In this document: positions 18,341-27,372 of the stretch, one piece after another
How the letters are laid out: each line of letters begins with the position of its first letter
How positions within the stretch are numbered: position 1 is the first letter of the stretch
NCBI GenBank assembly: GCA_033557685.1
Contig: JAWQRN010000664.1
Span: 1 to 27,372, forward strand
Length of the DNA stretch: 27,372 nt
Reading direction: 5' to 3'
From: Sperchopsis tessellata
Lineage: Eukaryota; Arthropoda; Insecta; Coleoptera; Hydrophilidae
Notes under the pieces: generated by a model
What the model saw: the letters and a program-made list of their open reading frames with translations, nothing else
Told to the model about the DNA's origin: nothing
The model's database searches: none
Program-made: the position numbers and the translations under genes

Positions 18341-18643
18341 GTTGAAGAAAGTGTTTTCTAGCACCGTTATAAACGCTTATACCACTTTAAACATTTCTAT
18401 TGTACTAAATATTTTTAACAAAATGTTTAAAATAAAATATCGACGATTTACACATTCCTTATTTTTTTGTCACACGAATAATATAAACTATAAACAGAAT
18501 CATTTGTTTATTTTGCTATTTAAAATGGATATTTATTGTTTTTATTTATAAATTCAATAGCCAATAATTTTGCAACAAATTTAAAAGTTTTTTTTTAGTA
18601 ATCAAGCACATTATAGTGCTTCCTTAAATTTTGTCCGGTACTA

Positions 18644-19824
18644 TATACCTACAGAAACAGGAATATACATAATACAAACACAGTTGACAAAATATACAAA
18701 AAAAAACACTATAATTAAAAAAATAGAAATATGTATAGAGAAGAACTTTAACGAGGTCTTGCTGCGACTGTTCGCGTTAAGGATGTGTATAATATTCTAT
18801 CAGAAGCATATATTAAATCTAGATAGAATGGCATAACTAATAAAACGCTCAAATATGGTAGAGTGAACAGTTTAGAGGCAAAAATTATAGCATAAATAAC
18901 TTATTATACAACCAAGGAAAAAGACTGGATACCATTTAATTTTATGCTTGGCTAATTTAAGAAAGCAATCTTCGCAATTATCGAAAAAATATGCATATAC
19001 TGCTATTTTAGAACGTTAAGGGTGTTGTAATATTAATACTCCATTTGATACATATCTATATATGTAGATAATTACTTTTATTATTATTTGATTTAAATAT
19101 TGCCTGTTAGCTGCAATTATGTAGAATTTTACCATATTTCTTCACAGCTTGCCGTTTACTATTTAGTTTTATTATATTTTAATTTAGGTATTAAATGTAA
19201 ATAGGTAGTATCCTCAATTCTACTTAAGTTTATGAAGGATAATGTTATTTAAGAGTAGGCTCCTGTATTTTAATTAAAATATACAGTAGTTGAGTACTTA
19301 CACTATATTAAAGAAGGTAAGTCACTCCTTTTCAGGGGGGGGGGTATATTTTATCAATTGTACTCAACATTCTAACACAGTGTTTCCAAAATTATGGTGT
19401 AGCGAAATTTTCTTAAATGGGTTAAAAAATAAATTTGTTGAGTATGATTAATTGTTCACGATTTTTGACACGCGATATGAGAAATAGTATAAGCTAGAAA
19501 TCCTGAGTAAGGCTATGCACCGATTGAGTTTTATCCACACTAGTAATAAAAGAAAATCCAATTGTAATTGCAAGGAATTATTTCCTTCACAGAGAACCAC
19601 TGGTTATTAAAGCAATTGCAGCTGATTGAATGCAAGTACTGACAAGTTGTAAACATTGTGTGAAGCAATGTAGGCAGACAATACAATTTGAATTTTGTAC
19701 ATAAAAGTTCGATAGCTGTCTAAAGGATATATTTATTATTTATAAGCATCGCGAAGAGTTATTTTTCTTTTGAAACACCAGCAAAGTCAAATTTATTCAG
19801 TGATGATATTTAGCAGGCTACGTT
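18644..19824. other. Unassigned stretch
   Basis: No gene recognised. It includes a G run at 19336-19345 and, shortly after, ACACAGTGTTTCCAAAATTATGG near 19376-19398. This looks like a lone hAT-type terminal sequence, but no partner end was found. Confidence 0.45.
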
Positions 19825-21665
19825 GACATTTTTACTACATTTATTTCATTATGAATAAAAGTTACATACGAGCATTTACAATGGTGTCGCTTAGTAATTG
19901 CCGTTAACAAATATATACACCTAAAAAGAAAATATCCTTGTAACCCAATGGTCATAGTCAGCGTTATTTGTTTCAAAATACTTAAAAATGTAAAGTCTAA
20001 AAGACAGAACATACAATTACAAACACCCATACAAAATTCTAATACAATACACAAATCACAGTAAAAGGTAGCACAAGCAAAAATAAAGACAACACAATAA
20101 AGCACACACACACAAATAATCAACGCCACTATGATCAGGCCAAAAAGGCTTTACAATCCGAGTCCAAGAATTCATTCACTGAGTATAATACATTTCCTCT
20201 GAGTCACCTTATTGTCTTGAATTTATTGTCGCTGAGGCACTTAGTTTATTCAAGATGTGTACAGCCTGATTCGGAAACTGTCCCTGGATCAGAGTCAAGT
20301 GGGTATGTTCTGGCAAAATGAAGTCACACTGCTGCCGCGTGTTATAGTGATGGATGTGCTGCAATTCCAGCAGGTGTTGCAAGTTTTTGTACACATATTT
20401 CGCACAACGGATCATGTAGATTTCTGCACAGGTAGGTATTTTATAGTTTCGAAAGATATGACAACACGAGGTGGTACTCGGCATTTCAAATATGCTCCGC
20501 ACACACATTTTTTGTAACACGAAGATTCCTCCATTTCTTTCTGAAGAGTTTTCTCACAATAAAATGCTATAGGAAAAATCCTGGAGTGAACGTAAGCATA
20601 ATATGCATTTAGAGCTGTACTCGCCTATCTGGTCTCTAAGCGTTCGAAGGACATATGAAAAGGGACTGTGTGCCCTCCAACTGAGATTCTCATCCACGTA
20701 AAGAAACCAAAAAGTTGTCACACGATATAGAGGTAAGTATTTCAGTTCCAACACCTATTTCTAAAGGTGCATCATCTTTTCTTGTGGAGTGTTTCAGTGT
20801 ATTTGTTTCAGCATTATTTAAAAGCAAATCACTATTGCCAAACCAGTCCATTAATTGTTTAAGATGATCATAAATATTGTCCTCAAGTTTATCACCGACG
20901 TACCTTTTACTGCCATCGTGGTGTCATCGGCATTCATTACTGTTGATAGATTATTTCTTAGGAAGATCATTTATGTAGAGTAGAAACAAGTACGGTCCAA
21001 CAATTGACCCCTGCGGCATACTCAGCTCACAGTCGACCAATAAGAGCTGCTAGTACTCCCGTCATCATTAACCACCACAACCCTCTGCCTGCGGTTAGAA
21101 AAGTACTTCTGTAAAAAAGGCAGCGCCCGTCCCCGAACACCGTATAATTCCATCTTGTCAAAAAGGAGACGATAGTTCAAGCTGTCAAATACTTTCGAGA
21201 AATCCAGATGAACCCCTTGCAAACTTTCGCCTGTCCGTCAATGATGATATTATTTGTCGAGGGATGTCAACCATCGCCGACTATGTGTTTCTCCCTTTTA
21301 CAAACCCAGCATGTTCAGTTTGCATAATATTGCTTTTGTTAATAAAATCGAGTAGTCGCTGAGACATCAACTTTTCAATTACCTTGCTCATAGTTGGTAA
21401 AATAACTATTGGTCAATAGTTATTAAGATCATCTTTGCTTCCATTTTTGAACAGGGGTTTGAGTACGATTTCCTTTAGAGCATCTGGAAGACAACCAGTC
21501 TCAAAGGCCAGATTGATTATGCAGGCCAGAGCGTTGCTCACTATGGTTGATATCTTTTTGAGTAGGACCACTGGTATTTCGTCATTTCCAAAGTTATGAG
21601 TATTCTTTAAATTTCTGATAGCGCTCTCAACCTCCTGTGCAATGGTCGGTGTGAAAAACATAGGC
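19825..21665 (-). mobile_element. Jockey/CR1-type non-LTR retrotransposon, 5'-truncated
   Basis: A minus-strand retrotransposon that keeps most of the reverse transcriptase domain and the C-terminal region, followed by about 300 bases of 3' untranslated sequence (20134 down to about 19825). That sequence contains AATGAAATAAATG with a polyadenylation-like AATAAA near 19845. Coding similarity stops near 21665, so the endonuclease and ORF1 are missing, as expected from 5' truncation during target-primed reverse transcription. No clear target duplication was found. Confidence 0.85.
20135..21661 (-). pseudogene. Jockey/CR1-type reverse transcriptase, broken
   Basis: On minus, in order: FFTPTIAQEVESAIRNLKN (first RT motif region); LPDALKEIVLKPLFKNGSKD; VILPTMSKVIEKLMSQRL; HAGFVKGRNT; VHLDFSKVFDSLNYRLLFDK, where the first catalytic Asp of the DFSKAFD motif is kept; NRRQRVVVVNDDGSTSSSYW; PQGSIVGPYLFLLYINDLP; and a NADDTT motif that keeps the two catalytic Asp (usual YADDT). 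Then DENLSWRAH, TLRDQIGEYSSKC, SIFEMPSTTSCCHIFRNYKI, CAKYVYKNLQHLLELQHIHH and YNTRQQCDFILPEH, all typical of the C-terminal region. The end is YSVNEFLDSDCKAFLA with the stop near 20135-20137. At least five frameshifts or stops separate these blocks. The clade within the Jockey/CR1 group is not certain. Confidence 0.9.
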
Positions 21666-24600
21666 CGCCATTAGGTACACTCGTGCAACCTGCCGGGGAC
21701 GAGCTTGATGAGCTGCGGCAGATGTATAAAATGATAATTGATTGTATTTAATATTTCAGTCTAAGCCTAAATATATTTCAACTGAAAGGATTTTTTCATT
21801 TCATTTGTTTATTAGTTATTGGCGTGTGGGTGGCCTGGAACTAGCCTTTGTTTCTGTCAGCTTCGATGAACTAATAATGCATTTGATTTGCAGATTTTAC
21901 AACTTAACGCAGTATACTGCAATGTTTTCTGTAGTATATCGCATCAACTATGCGTTCCCTCGTCTGAATCCAAAGCTCTTGCTTCCGTTTGCTTGATACA
22001 CGTATCCCATTCATAATCCAGCTTTTTTGGCTCTTTTTTTCCTCGTTTTTTAAGAAAGTGTGTATTTAAACAATTCTGCAGAATTTTATGGTTTATTGTA
22101 GGCTTCATTCATGTCTAGCGATGTGTAAATTTCGGTGAAGTCATGCATAATGAGATCATTGTGGGCCTCATGCAAGGCAGCTCCTGTGAAACGTCAACCC
22201 GTTTTATACAATGTTGACATTCAAAGATGAATTAAACATTTGACTGCAGTACAGGGACTAACGAAATTTAGAAATGTTACCTTTATTCCATTAAAGCAAA
22301 TTTGATTCAAACTAGTTTCTGAGACATGAGACAATAAATGGCAAAACTGAGCAATATTTTTCATCAAAAAAAATAGTAAAAATCCCAAAAAAAAATAAAA
22401 GAATTAGTAGAAATAAAAATAATAGAAAATTTACTTTGAAAAAACTAATAGATTTATCCCAAGATTTCCCAGAAGAGTGCCAAGGTTTTACTTTTGTTTT
22501 CAACATCTCACTAAAATTAATCAAAAACAGATTTTAAGGTTAATCACCTGAACAAGAGATAAAAAACTTTCCTGCCAACATAGTTGCCACATCTCACATT
22601 GAGATCTTGATAACGTAATGTGATGAGATCAAAACATGTGATAAAATGTGATTTTTTGATTTCTTTATGAAAATTATGAACAACTCTTCTTAATTTGGAT
22701 ATATCATTTTCATAAATCTTTTGAAGTTATATCGGGAGGATTAATATTATTTTTCGTAATTCCATATTATACTTGACTTGTCGGTGGTATCAATTTAGCA
22801 TAACTACATGCAAAGTGTGCAACACAAACATTATGGTTTCTAAAGTAAGTCGTGATCAGACAAGATTGGGAAACAACGACCTACCATGAACATGAAACAG
22901 TTAAACATATGTATAAAAAACTGATGCAGTTATCTCAAAAAATATTTTTTATAACACGCTAGAAATGCTTTAAAAACAAATATGTTTGTTTGAATTATAA
23001 ATTAAAGATTACATATTGTCGGCTATGCTCAAAAGGTTACGTTAATCGATTGTTATATCATAAAATAATTATAGCCGAGTGGAAAATGCTTATAAACAAG
23101 CATAGAAAGTATATTATGACTTGAATGTAATTTTGTTGTGTTCTATCGAAAATTACAAGAAATTATTATTTAACAAAAACTATCTTTAGACATACGAATT
23201 AATTGCTTCACTGGCCGCACATGGATGTATTATTTTGAAATTTGATTTAATCAAATCTTGAACAAAGCGGACAAGTCAATATAATACAGAAATCAAACGT
23301 AAATCGAAAAATATTCGAACAAGCCGAAATTGCAGCGGACACCGTGTTTCTGTCATTAAGACGTAGTGATGATTCAATTGTAAAACAGAAACATTGCGAT
23401 ACCTCTCACAATATGCTTACCCACGACCTAAAAGCGTCTATACAAGAAATATGTATTCGTACATGGTGTGCAACTAATTACTAACAAAGAGCAGTTCCGA
23501 AGACGTCTTAATGACAGAAACACGATGTTCACTGCAATTTCTGCTGGTATCCATATTATTCGATGTATTTTTGATTACGTATTACTTTGGGCGCTTTGCT
23601 CGAGATTAAATTTCAAATTAATACCTTTGGAGGTTATTAACTGCAAGTTTAAGTAAAAAAGTTGAAACTAAATATACCGGATTATCTCCAATCAATATAC
23701 ACATACATAAACACAATTAATTCTCTATACTGTTTCAAGAAATTACTCGTTGTATTACATTCAGGCCATGCATCGTAATGTAACTTCTATAGCACAGGGA
23801 GCACAACGTAAACTATACCAGACATAATGGCGTATTTTGCGGCCATAATTTAATTTTATAACTTGAATACACTTTCAGACACCTGCAAATTAGGATATTA
23901 AAGAAATTGTACCTGGTTATAGTGTAATTTTAATGCCAGAAGTTAATGAGCACAAAAAATACGGGACCGTAGTAAATATGTGTGTCCTTTTACCTGAAAC
24001 CTAATAAAGGCCAAATTTTGCGGTACTCTTCTAATCCTAGGTGTTTCTCATACGACAAAAGATCCATGTAACGTGATACCCCGATATTTATGTCATGATG
24101 TATTATTTGCCTGATGTGTTGACAAACCTTTTATAGATGGCTGAGTTTAGTCAATGAGCAATATTCGACTAATAGTGTTAAATCTGGGAGAGTCAATTGC
24201 CCACTTTCGGATATAATAAAATATGACCCAGCAACTTTTAGGTGCAGGTATGAAAGAGCACTTGATGTTTATTTCCTTTGTAAGTGATCTATTACTGACA
24301 GAGACTTGTTGTGGAGGGATGCTGATCAGGTAGCCATACCCTCACAGTTATCTGTTTGCAAAGCGTCAACAACCATAAAAGGAGAACAACTGATGATCAA
24401 ATTTAATTTGCGATCCATTGCAAATAGCAGTAGCCTTCAGAGAGATTGTCTGCATTCTGAAAGTTATAGAATCATAATTATTTTGTATATAGTCGGTCTA
24501 TTTTCACTGTTAGTAAATATGTTGATTGATGAATGTTAAATCAACTACGACGTTTTGAATCTGAATTGAATTCACAATAACTGTCAAACTTAACAATTGA

Positions 24601-24761
24601 ACATTAAACCATAACGCAGTGAAATCCCACCTGATACTGCAGTAGCTCTGAAATATGGAGGGTATATAAAGTACAAACAGATAATTGAGACAGAGTATTG
24701 TACAGGTGGCCTAATGTCCATATAAGTTATCTCAATAACTAAACTAGTAAACAGAAAACTA
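21666..24761. other. Unassigned intergenic stretch
   Basis: The longest stretch with nothing I recognise. Open frames at 21742-21996, 22312-22524 (minus), 23468-23656 and 24306-24539 are short, without recognisable motifs or neighbours. A weak imperfect inverted repeat based on ATCTCACATT and AATGTGATGAGAT lies near 22591-22629. Confidence 0.5.
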
Positions 24762-25115
24762 ATGGCAGATTTTCTAGCTGAATGGGTGACCCATGGCCAA
24801 CAAGCAAAGCCCAGAGCGAAACAAGATTTGCATCCGCGCAAGACGATGATTTGCATCTGGTGGGATTGGCAAGGCGTCATCCACTACGAAATACTTGAAC
24901 GGAATCAGACAGTCAACGCGGAACTATACATTATGCAAATATAATGGTTCAACACGGCAATTCAACAAAAAAGGCCGGATCTGCAACACGATAACGCCCG
25001 GCCTCATATCGCCAACTTCACGAAAAATGCCATTCAAAAGATGGTTGGGAAGTTGGGGCACCCTCCATATTCTCCAGAGCTCGCGCCATCAGATTATCGG
25101 AACTTATGTTAAACC
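24762..25115 (+). pseudogene. mariner transposase, central catalytic fragment
   Basis: Reads LAEWVTHGQQAKPRAKQDLH, then PRKTMICIWWDWQGVIHYEI, then RNQTVNAELYIMQ, followed by a stop. It resumes FNTAIQQKRPDLQHDNARPH with the second catalytic Asp kept in QHDNARPH, then GKLGHPPYSPELAPSDYRNL, where the third Asp of the DD34D triad is kept in APSDY. The usual stretch between RP and LQHDN is shortened by several residues. Similarity ends just after APSDY, and the upstream part with the first Asp and the DNA-binding domain is missing. No terminal repeats were found. Its sequence differs from the mariner at the right edge of the window, so it is a separate copy and probably a separate lineage. Confidence 0.93.
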
Positions 25116-25261
25116 CAATATAAACTAAAATCACTTCCCTTGTCACCATCTGTGAATGGAGAAAGTGAAGGTAGAGAACAAATGTTTGCGGAACGCAGTT
25201 TGTGATTCATCTTGATGTGTAGAAAGTTGTATAATTTAATTTGGTGTCATACAAAACGAGA

Positions 25262-25345
25262 ATACAAACTGCGGTTTTTGGAGGTTACGGTGATTTTGAA
25301 ATTGAATCCTACAACATTCGGGAATTGACTAGTGGTAGAGGATTG
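25262..25345 (+). repeat. Dispersed repeat, copy B
   Basis: Counterpart of 11211-11300: AAACTGCGGTTTTTGG, AGGTTACGGTGATTTTGAA and CAACATTCGGGAATTGA in the same order. It follows the mariner fragment by about 150 bases. The family is unknown. Confidence 0.65.
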
Positions 25346-27038
25346 TAGAGATTACTGAAATTCATCAAATGTACGCAGTTTTCAATGATTCTATAACCTG
25401 TAATATGAATAATTATTAGTTGCGATTGGTTCCACGGTTTATATTCTCAATACATTTTTAGATATTGTTGATTCAAATGGTACTTGTCTAGATAAGGTCA
25501 GCTATGAAACTTCTCTTCACCAAGTTATTTTATGTACATAATTTTTAGTTCTTCACTAAAATAAATACCTATATTTTCTGTGCTACGGTCCAACACTAAA
25601 GCAGTTTATGACGTGTTGGTAAGATTTTTGGGGAAGATGAAATCTTCTAAATAACCTTTGTATGCCCTCCAGTTTTCCGGTGACTATTTATGTGTTTCTC
25701 ATGATGAAACTCGTTTCTATAGATCCCGGGACGTGAAGTGAGGGTCCTTATTTTATTCCCTATGATCGTACTCACCAACCCCTGTTTTCGTAGATTATTT
25801 TACCTAATCTGGCTTAAGGGCTGTGATCCCGAAAGACAAAAAAATACCTACATTGGTGAGTTTTATTTGAAAGTATACGCATTTTTAAAAATAATGACGT
25901 TGTGACATCAAAGTATTTACAACAGTTTTAGGAATTCAAAGTAACACCTGCCTAATAAAATAACTTTCTGGTACATTTTCCAAAGTGGTCTCTATATAGT
26001 AGTTTTAGTTATTCATGATTATATGGTTAACCTTCGCTGGATATTAAAATTTGAACTTTGGGAAAGGTGTAATGTCCTCCGAAGGACATCTTAACTAGAA
26101 ACATTAAACGCTTTTAGGTGAAGAAGACTAGACTTGAGAGAGGGCGGAAAGGAATTATATAAATGATGCATGTTTCGTTTTCTTGGTTACATGGTGTGGC
26201 GTACCTATATATTAATTGCCCCCTTACTTTACATCACTAGGTATTAGCATAAAATACTTAATTATATAAATGTGGCAGTAAAATAGACAAGAAGAGTGTT
26301 TAGTATCCACTAATTAATTTATAAAAGTGACTATTATCGCTACCCGTTTATTCATTTCGAGATAAATTTGTTCACTAATTACCTATATCTCAACAATGTT
26401 ACTTATTATTCACGACCAGATGGACTTTCGTCATCAAACGTTAAATAAATTTCCATAAATTGTTAGAAGAATTGTGTTTAAAATATAATCTATATTAACT
26501 AATTTATATTATTACCCTTCTCGTGTGTTTTTATTTTTAATTATAAAACATAGTTCATTCATTACACAGGGGTCAATCATTAATGCGGCCTCCTACGATA
26601 GCCATTAAATTATTTTTTTTTAAATTTAAATACAAAAGTTGTAATGCGTAATAGTTTGCATCTTATAAAATTATTTAGAACATTACAGGTGGTTCATATC
26701 TTCTATATCAATAAGATCTTTGTTATTTGATTAATTTCCTTGAAAAAAATATAACTTAATAAAATTAACCATTTTTGAATTATTTTGAATTTTGTAAAAA
26801 TTTAACAAAATTCAGAACCTAACTGAAATTTAAACAACTACGTCATTCTAAATTCAAATTAATTTGTTCTGCAGCATTGTTTCAAGAAACATATGCTTGA
26901 CATTTAGGAGATATTTCTTAAATAGCACTCCCTGTATATTTTACCATAATTAGACGTAGTCTTAACTTCTCTTGGGATTTTTTATAGGATGTTCTATACG
27001 TAAAGTTAACATTTTTCGAAATGTTTAGCGTTTTCTAA
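25346..27038. other. Unassigned AT-rich stretch
   Basis: No recognisable gene or element. A small hairpin (ATGTCCT, loop CCGA, AGGACAT) lies at 26072-26089. Confidence 0.45.
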
Positions 27039-27372
27039 TAGAAATCTGTAAATACGAAACCGGAATTTTTTTATAGAAAATACACATTTATTGTATTAAA
27101 ATGGTAAAACATATTTTATTCAAAGTATTGCCCATCATCGTTAGCTACACAATTTGTCCATCTCTCTGACAATTTGTGGATGCCACGCCAAAAAAACTGT
27201 TGCTTTTTTGAGGCAAACCAATCATGGTGCCATTTTCGTACATTTTCGTAAGTAGTGAAGCGCTGCTCAGCAAGTGCGTGTCCCATCGATGCAATTAAGT
27301 AGTAATCGGATGGAGCCAAGTCTGGTGAGTAAGCCGCATGCGAAAGTATTTGCCAACTAAACGCCTCAATCG
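27039..27372 (-). mobile_element. mariner element, 3' end, running off the window
   Basis: The outer end on plus reads TA then GAAATCTGTAAATACGAAAC and CCGGAA. It matches the terminal sequence at 14077-14103 apart from a few changes, so both are ends of the same mariner family. The transposase C-terminus lies on minus just inside. The rest of the element lies beyond 27372. Confidence 0.85.
27116..27371 (-). CDS. mariner transposase C-terminal part (partial)
   Basis: The frame is open from the window edge to the stop at 27116-27118, so upstream coding sequence lies outside and the internal Met at 27319 is not the start. It reads WQILSHAAYSPDLAPSDYYL, with the third catalytic Asp of the mariner DD34D triad kept in APSDY. 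Then come IASMGHALAEQRFTTYENVR, KWHHDWFASKKQQFFWRGIH and KLSERWTNCVANDDGQYFE, the standard mariner C-terminus. About 85 codons are visible without a stop, unlike every other transposase in the window. It could belong to a less decayed copy. Whether the whole element is intact cannot be judged from this window. Confidence 0.93.
   Translation of the reverse strand, partial: IEAFSWQILSHAAYSPDLAPSDYYLIASMGHALAEQRFTTYENVRKWHHDWFASKKQQFFWRGIHKLSERWTNCVANDDGQYFE

Larger units (their letters stand above)
16806..18643 (-). mobile_element. Tc1-like transposon with terminal inverted repeats, split by a MITE
   Basis: The left end reads CAGTACCGGACAAAATTTAA then GGAACC. The right end is its reverse complement over about 22 bases (GGAAGC where the match fades; TAGTACCGG at the outer edge). 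The length is about 1.84 kb, of which 469 bp is a later MITE insertion, leaving about 1.37 kb, close to an ordinary Tc1-type element. The transposase remnant lies on minus. TA is present outside the right end but reads TT outside the left, so the target duplication has decayed. Confidence 0.9.

Noticed and set aside
19376..19398. hAT terminal repeat (CAGTGTTTCC type)
   Set aside because: The sequence resembles one end, but no partner end or 8-bp duplication was found within the window, so it is not annotated as an element.
20257..20517. Plus-strand open frame of 86 codons
   Set aside because: Antisense shadow of the C-terminal region of the retrotransposon on minus.
21742..21996. Possible membrane protein ORF
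   Set aside because: Short, hydrophobic by AT bias, without signal peptide pattern, homologue or supporting context.
26072..26089. Hairpin as a transcription terminator
   Set aside because: Stem-loop terminators are a bacterial feature. This genome is eukaryotic and no transcript ends here.

Overview
The window looks like a piece of an arthropod nuclear genome, most likely an insect. It is AT-rich by eye, has no operon-like gene packing and no long open frames. It is filled with decayed transposable elements of types common in insects: piggyBac, Tigger/pogo, mariner and other Tc1/mariner lineages, hAT-like and TA-flanked MITEs, non-LTR retrotransposons and a Penelope-like hammerhead fragment. 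The insect order cannot be settled from the sequence. No intact gene was found. Every recognisable protein is broken by stops, frameshifts or deletions, so the window is best read as a transposon graveyard.

Layout, left to right. A TA microsatellite (14-79) and a degenerate 30-bp periodic repeat (719-845) lead into a piggyBac relic (853-2492) whose transposase remnant lies between inverted arms of about 195 bp. At 2690-3449 there is a more CpG-containing stretch with reverse CCAAT boxes and an E2F-like site, followed by two overlapping coding-like frames that may be the 5' end of a host gene or pseudogene. At 3940-4220 (minus) is a Penelope-type terminal fragment with a degenerate hammerhead ribozyme. 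A 260-bp tandem duplication (5755-6274) carries the left end of a probable hAT-like element (6223-7362) that is rich in ATCGACTAATC motifs. A Tigger/pogo transposase relic (8096-9778) contains a small fragment of a non-LTR reverse transcriptase. A TA-flanked MITE lies at 12128-12799.

A mariner 5' end (14077-14574, plus) abuts a second Tc1/mariner-type transposase relic in the opposite orientation (14575-15016), with related subterminal motifs at both outer edges. A non-LTR reverse transcriptase relic follows (15138-15945). A Tc1-like element with clear terminal inverted repeats (16806-18643, transposase on minus) is split by a 469-bp hAT-type MITE. A 5'-truncated Jockey/CR1-type retrotransposon runs on minus (19825-21665). 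A mariner core fragment lies at 24762-25115 (plus), and the C-terminal end of another mariner (27039-27371, minus) runs off the window; its terminal repeat matches the one at 14077.

Nothing here forms a cooperating pathway. The relationships are nesting, duplication and shared ancestry among mobile elements. The items most worth checking are the promoter-like segment with a two-frame ORF, the hammerhead relic, the hAT-like element whose end was caught in a tandem duplication, and the chimeric mariner block. All family calls come from motif recognition by eye; no database search was run.
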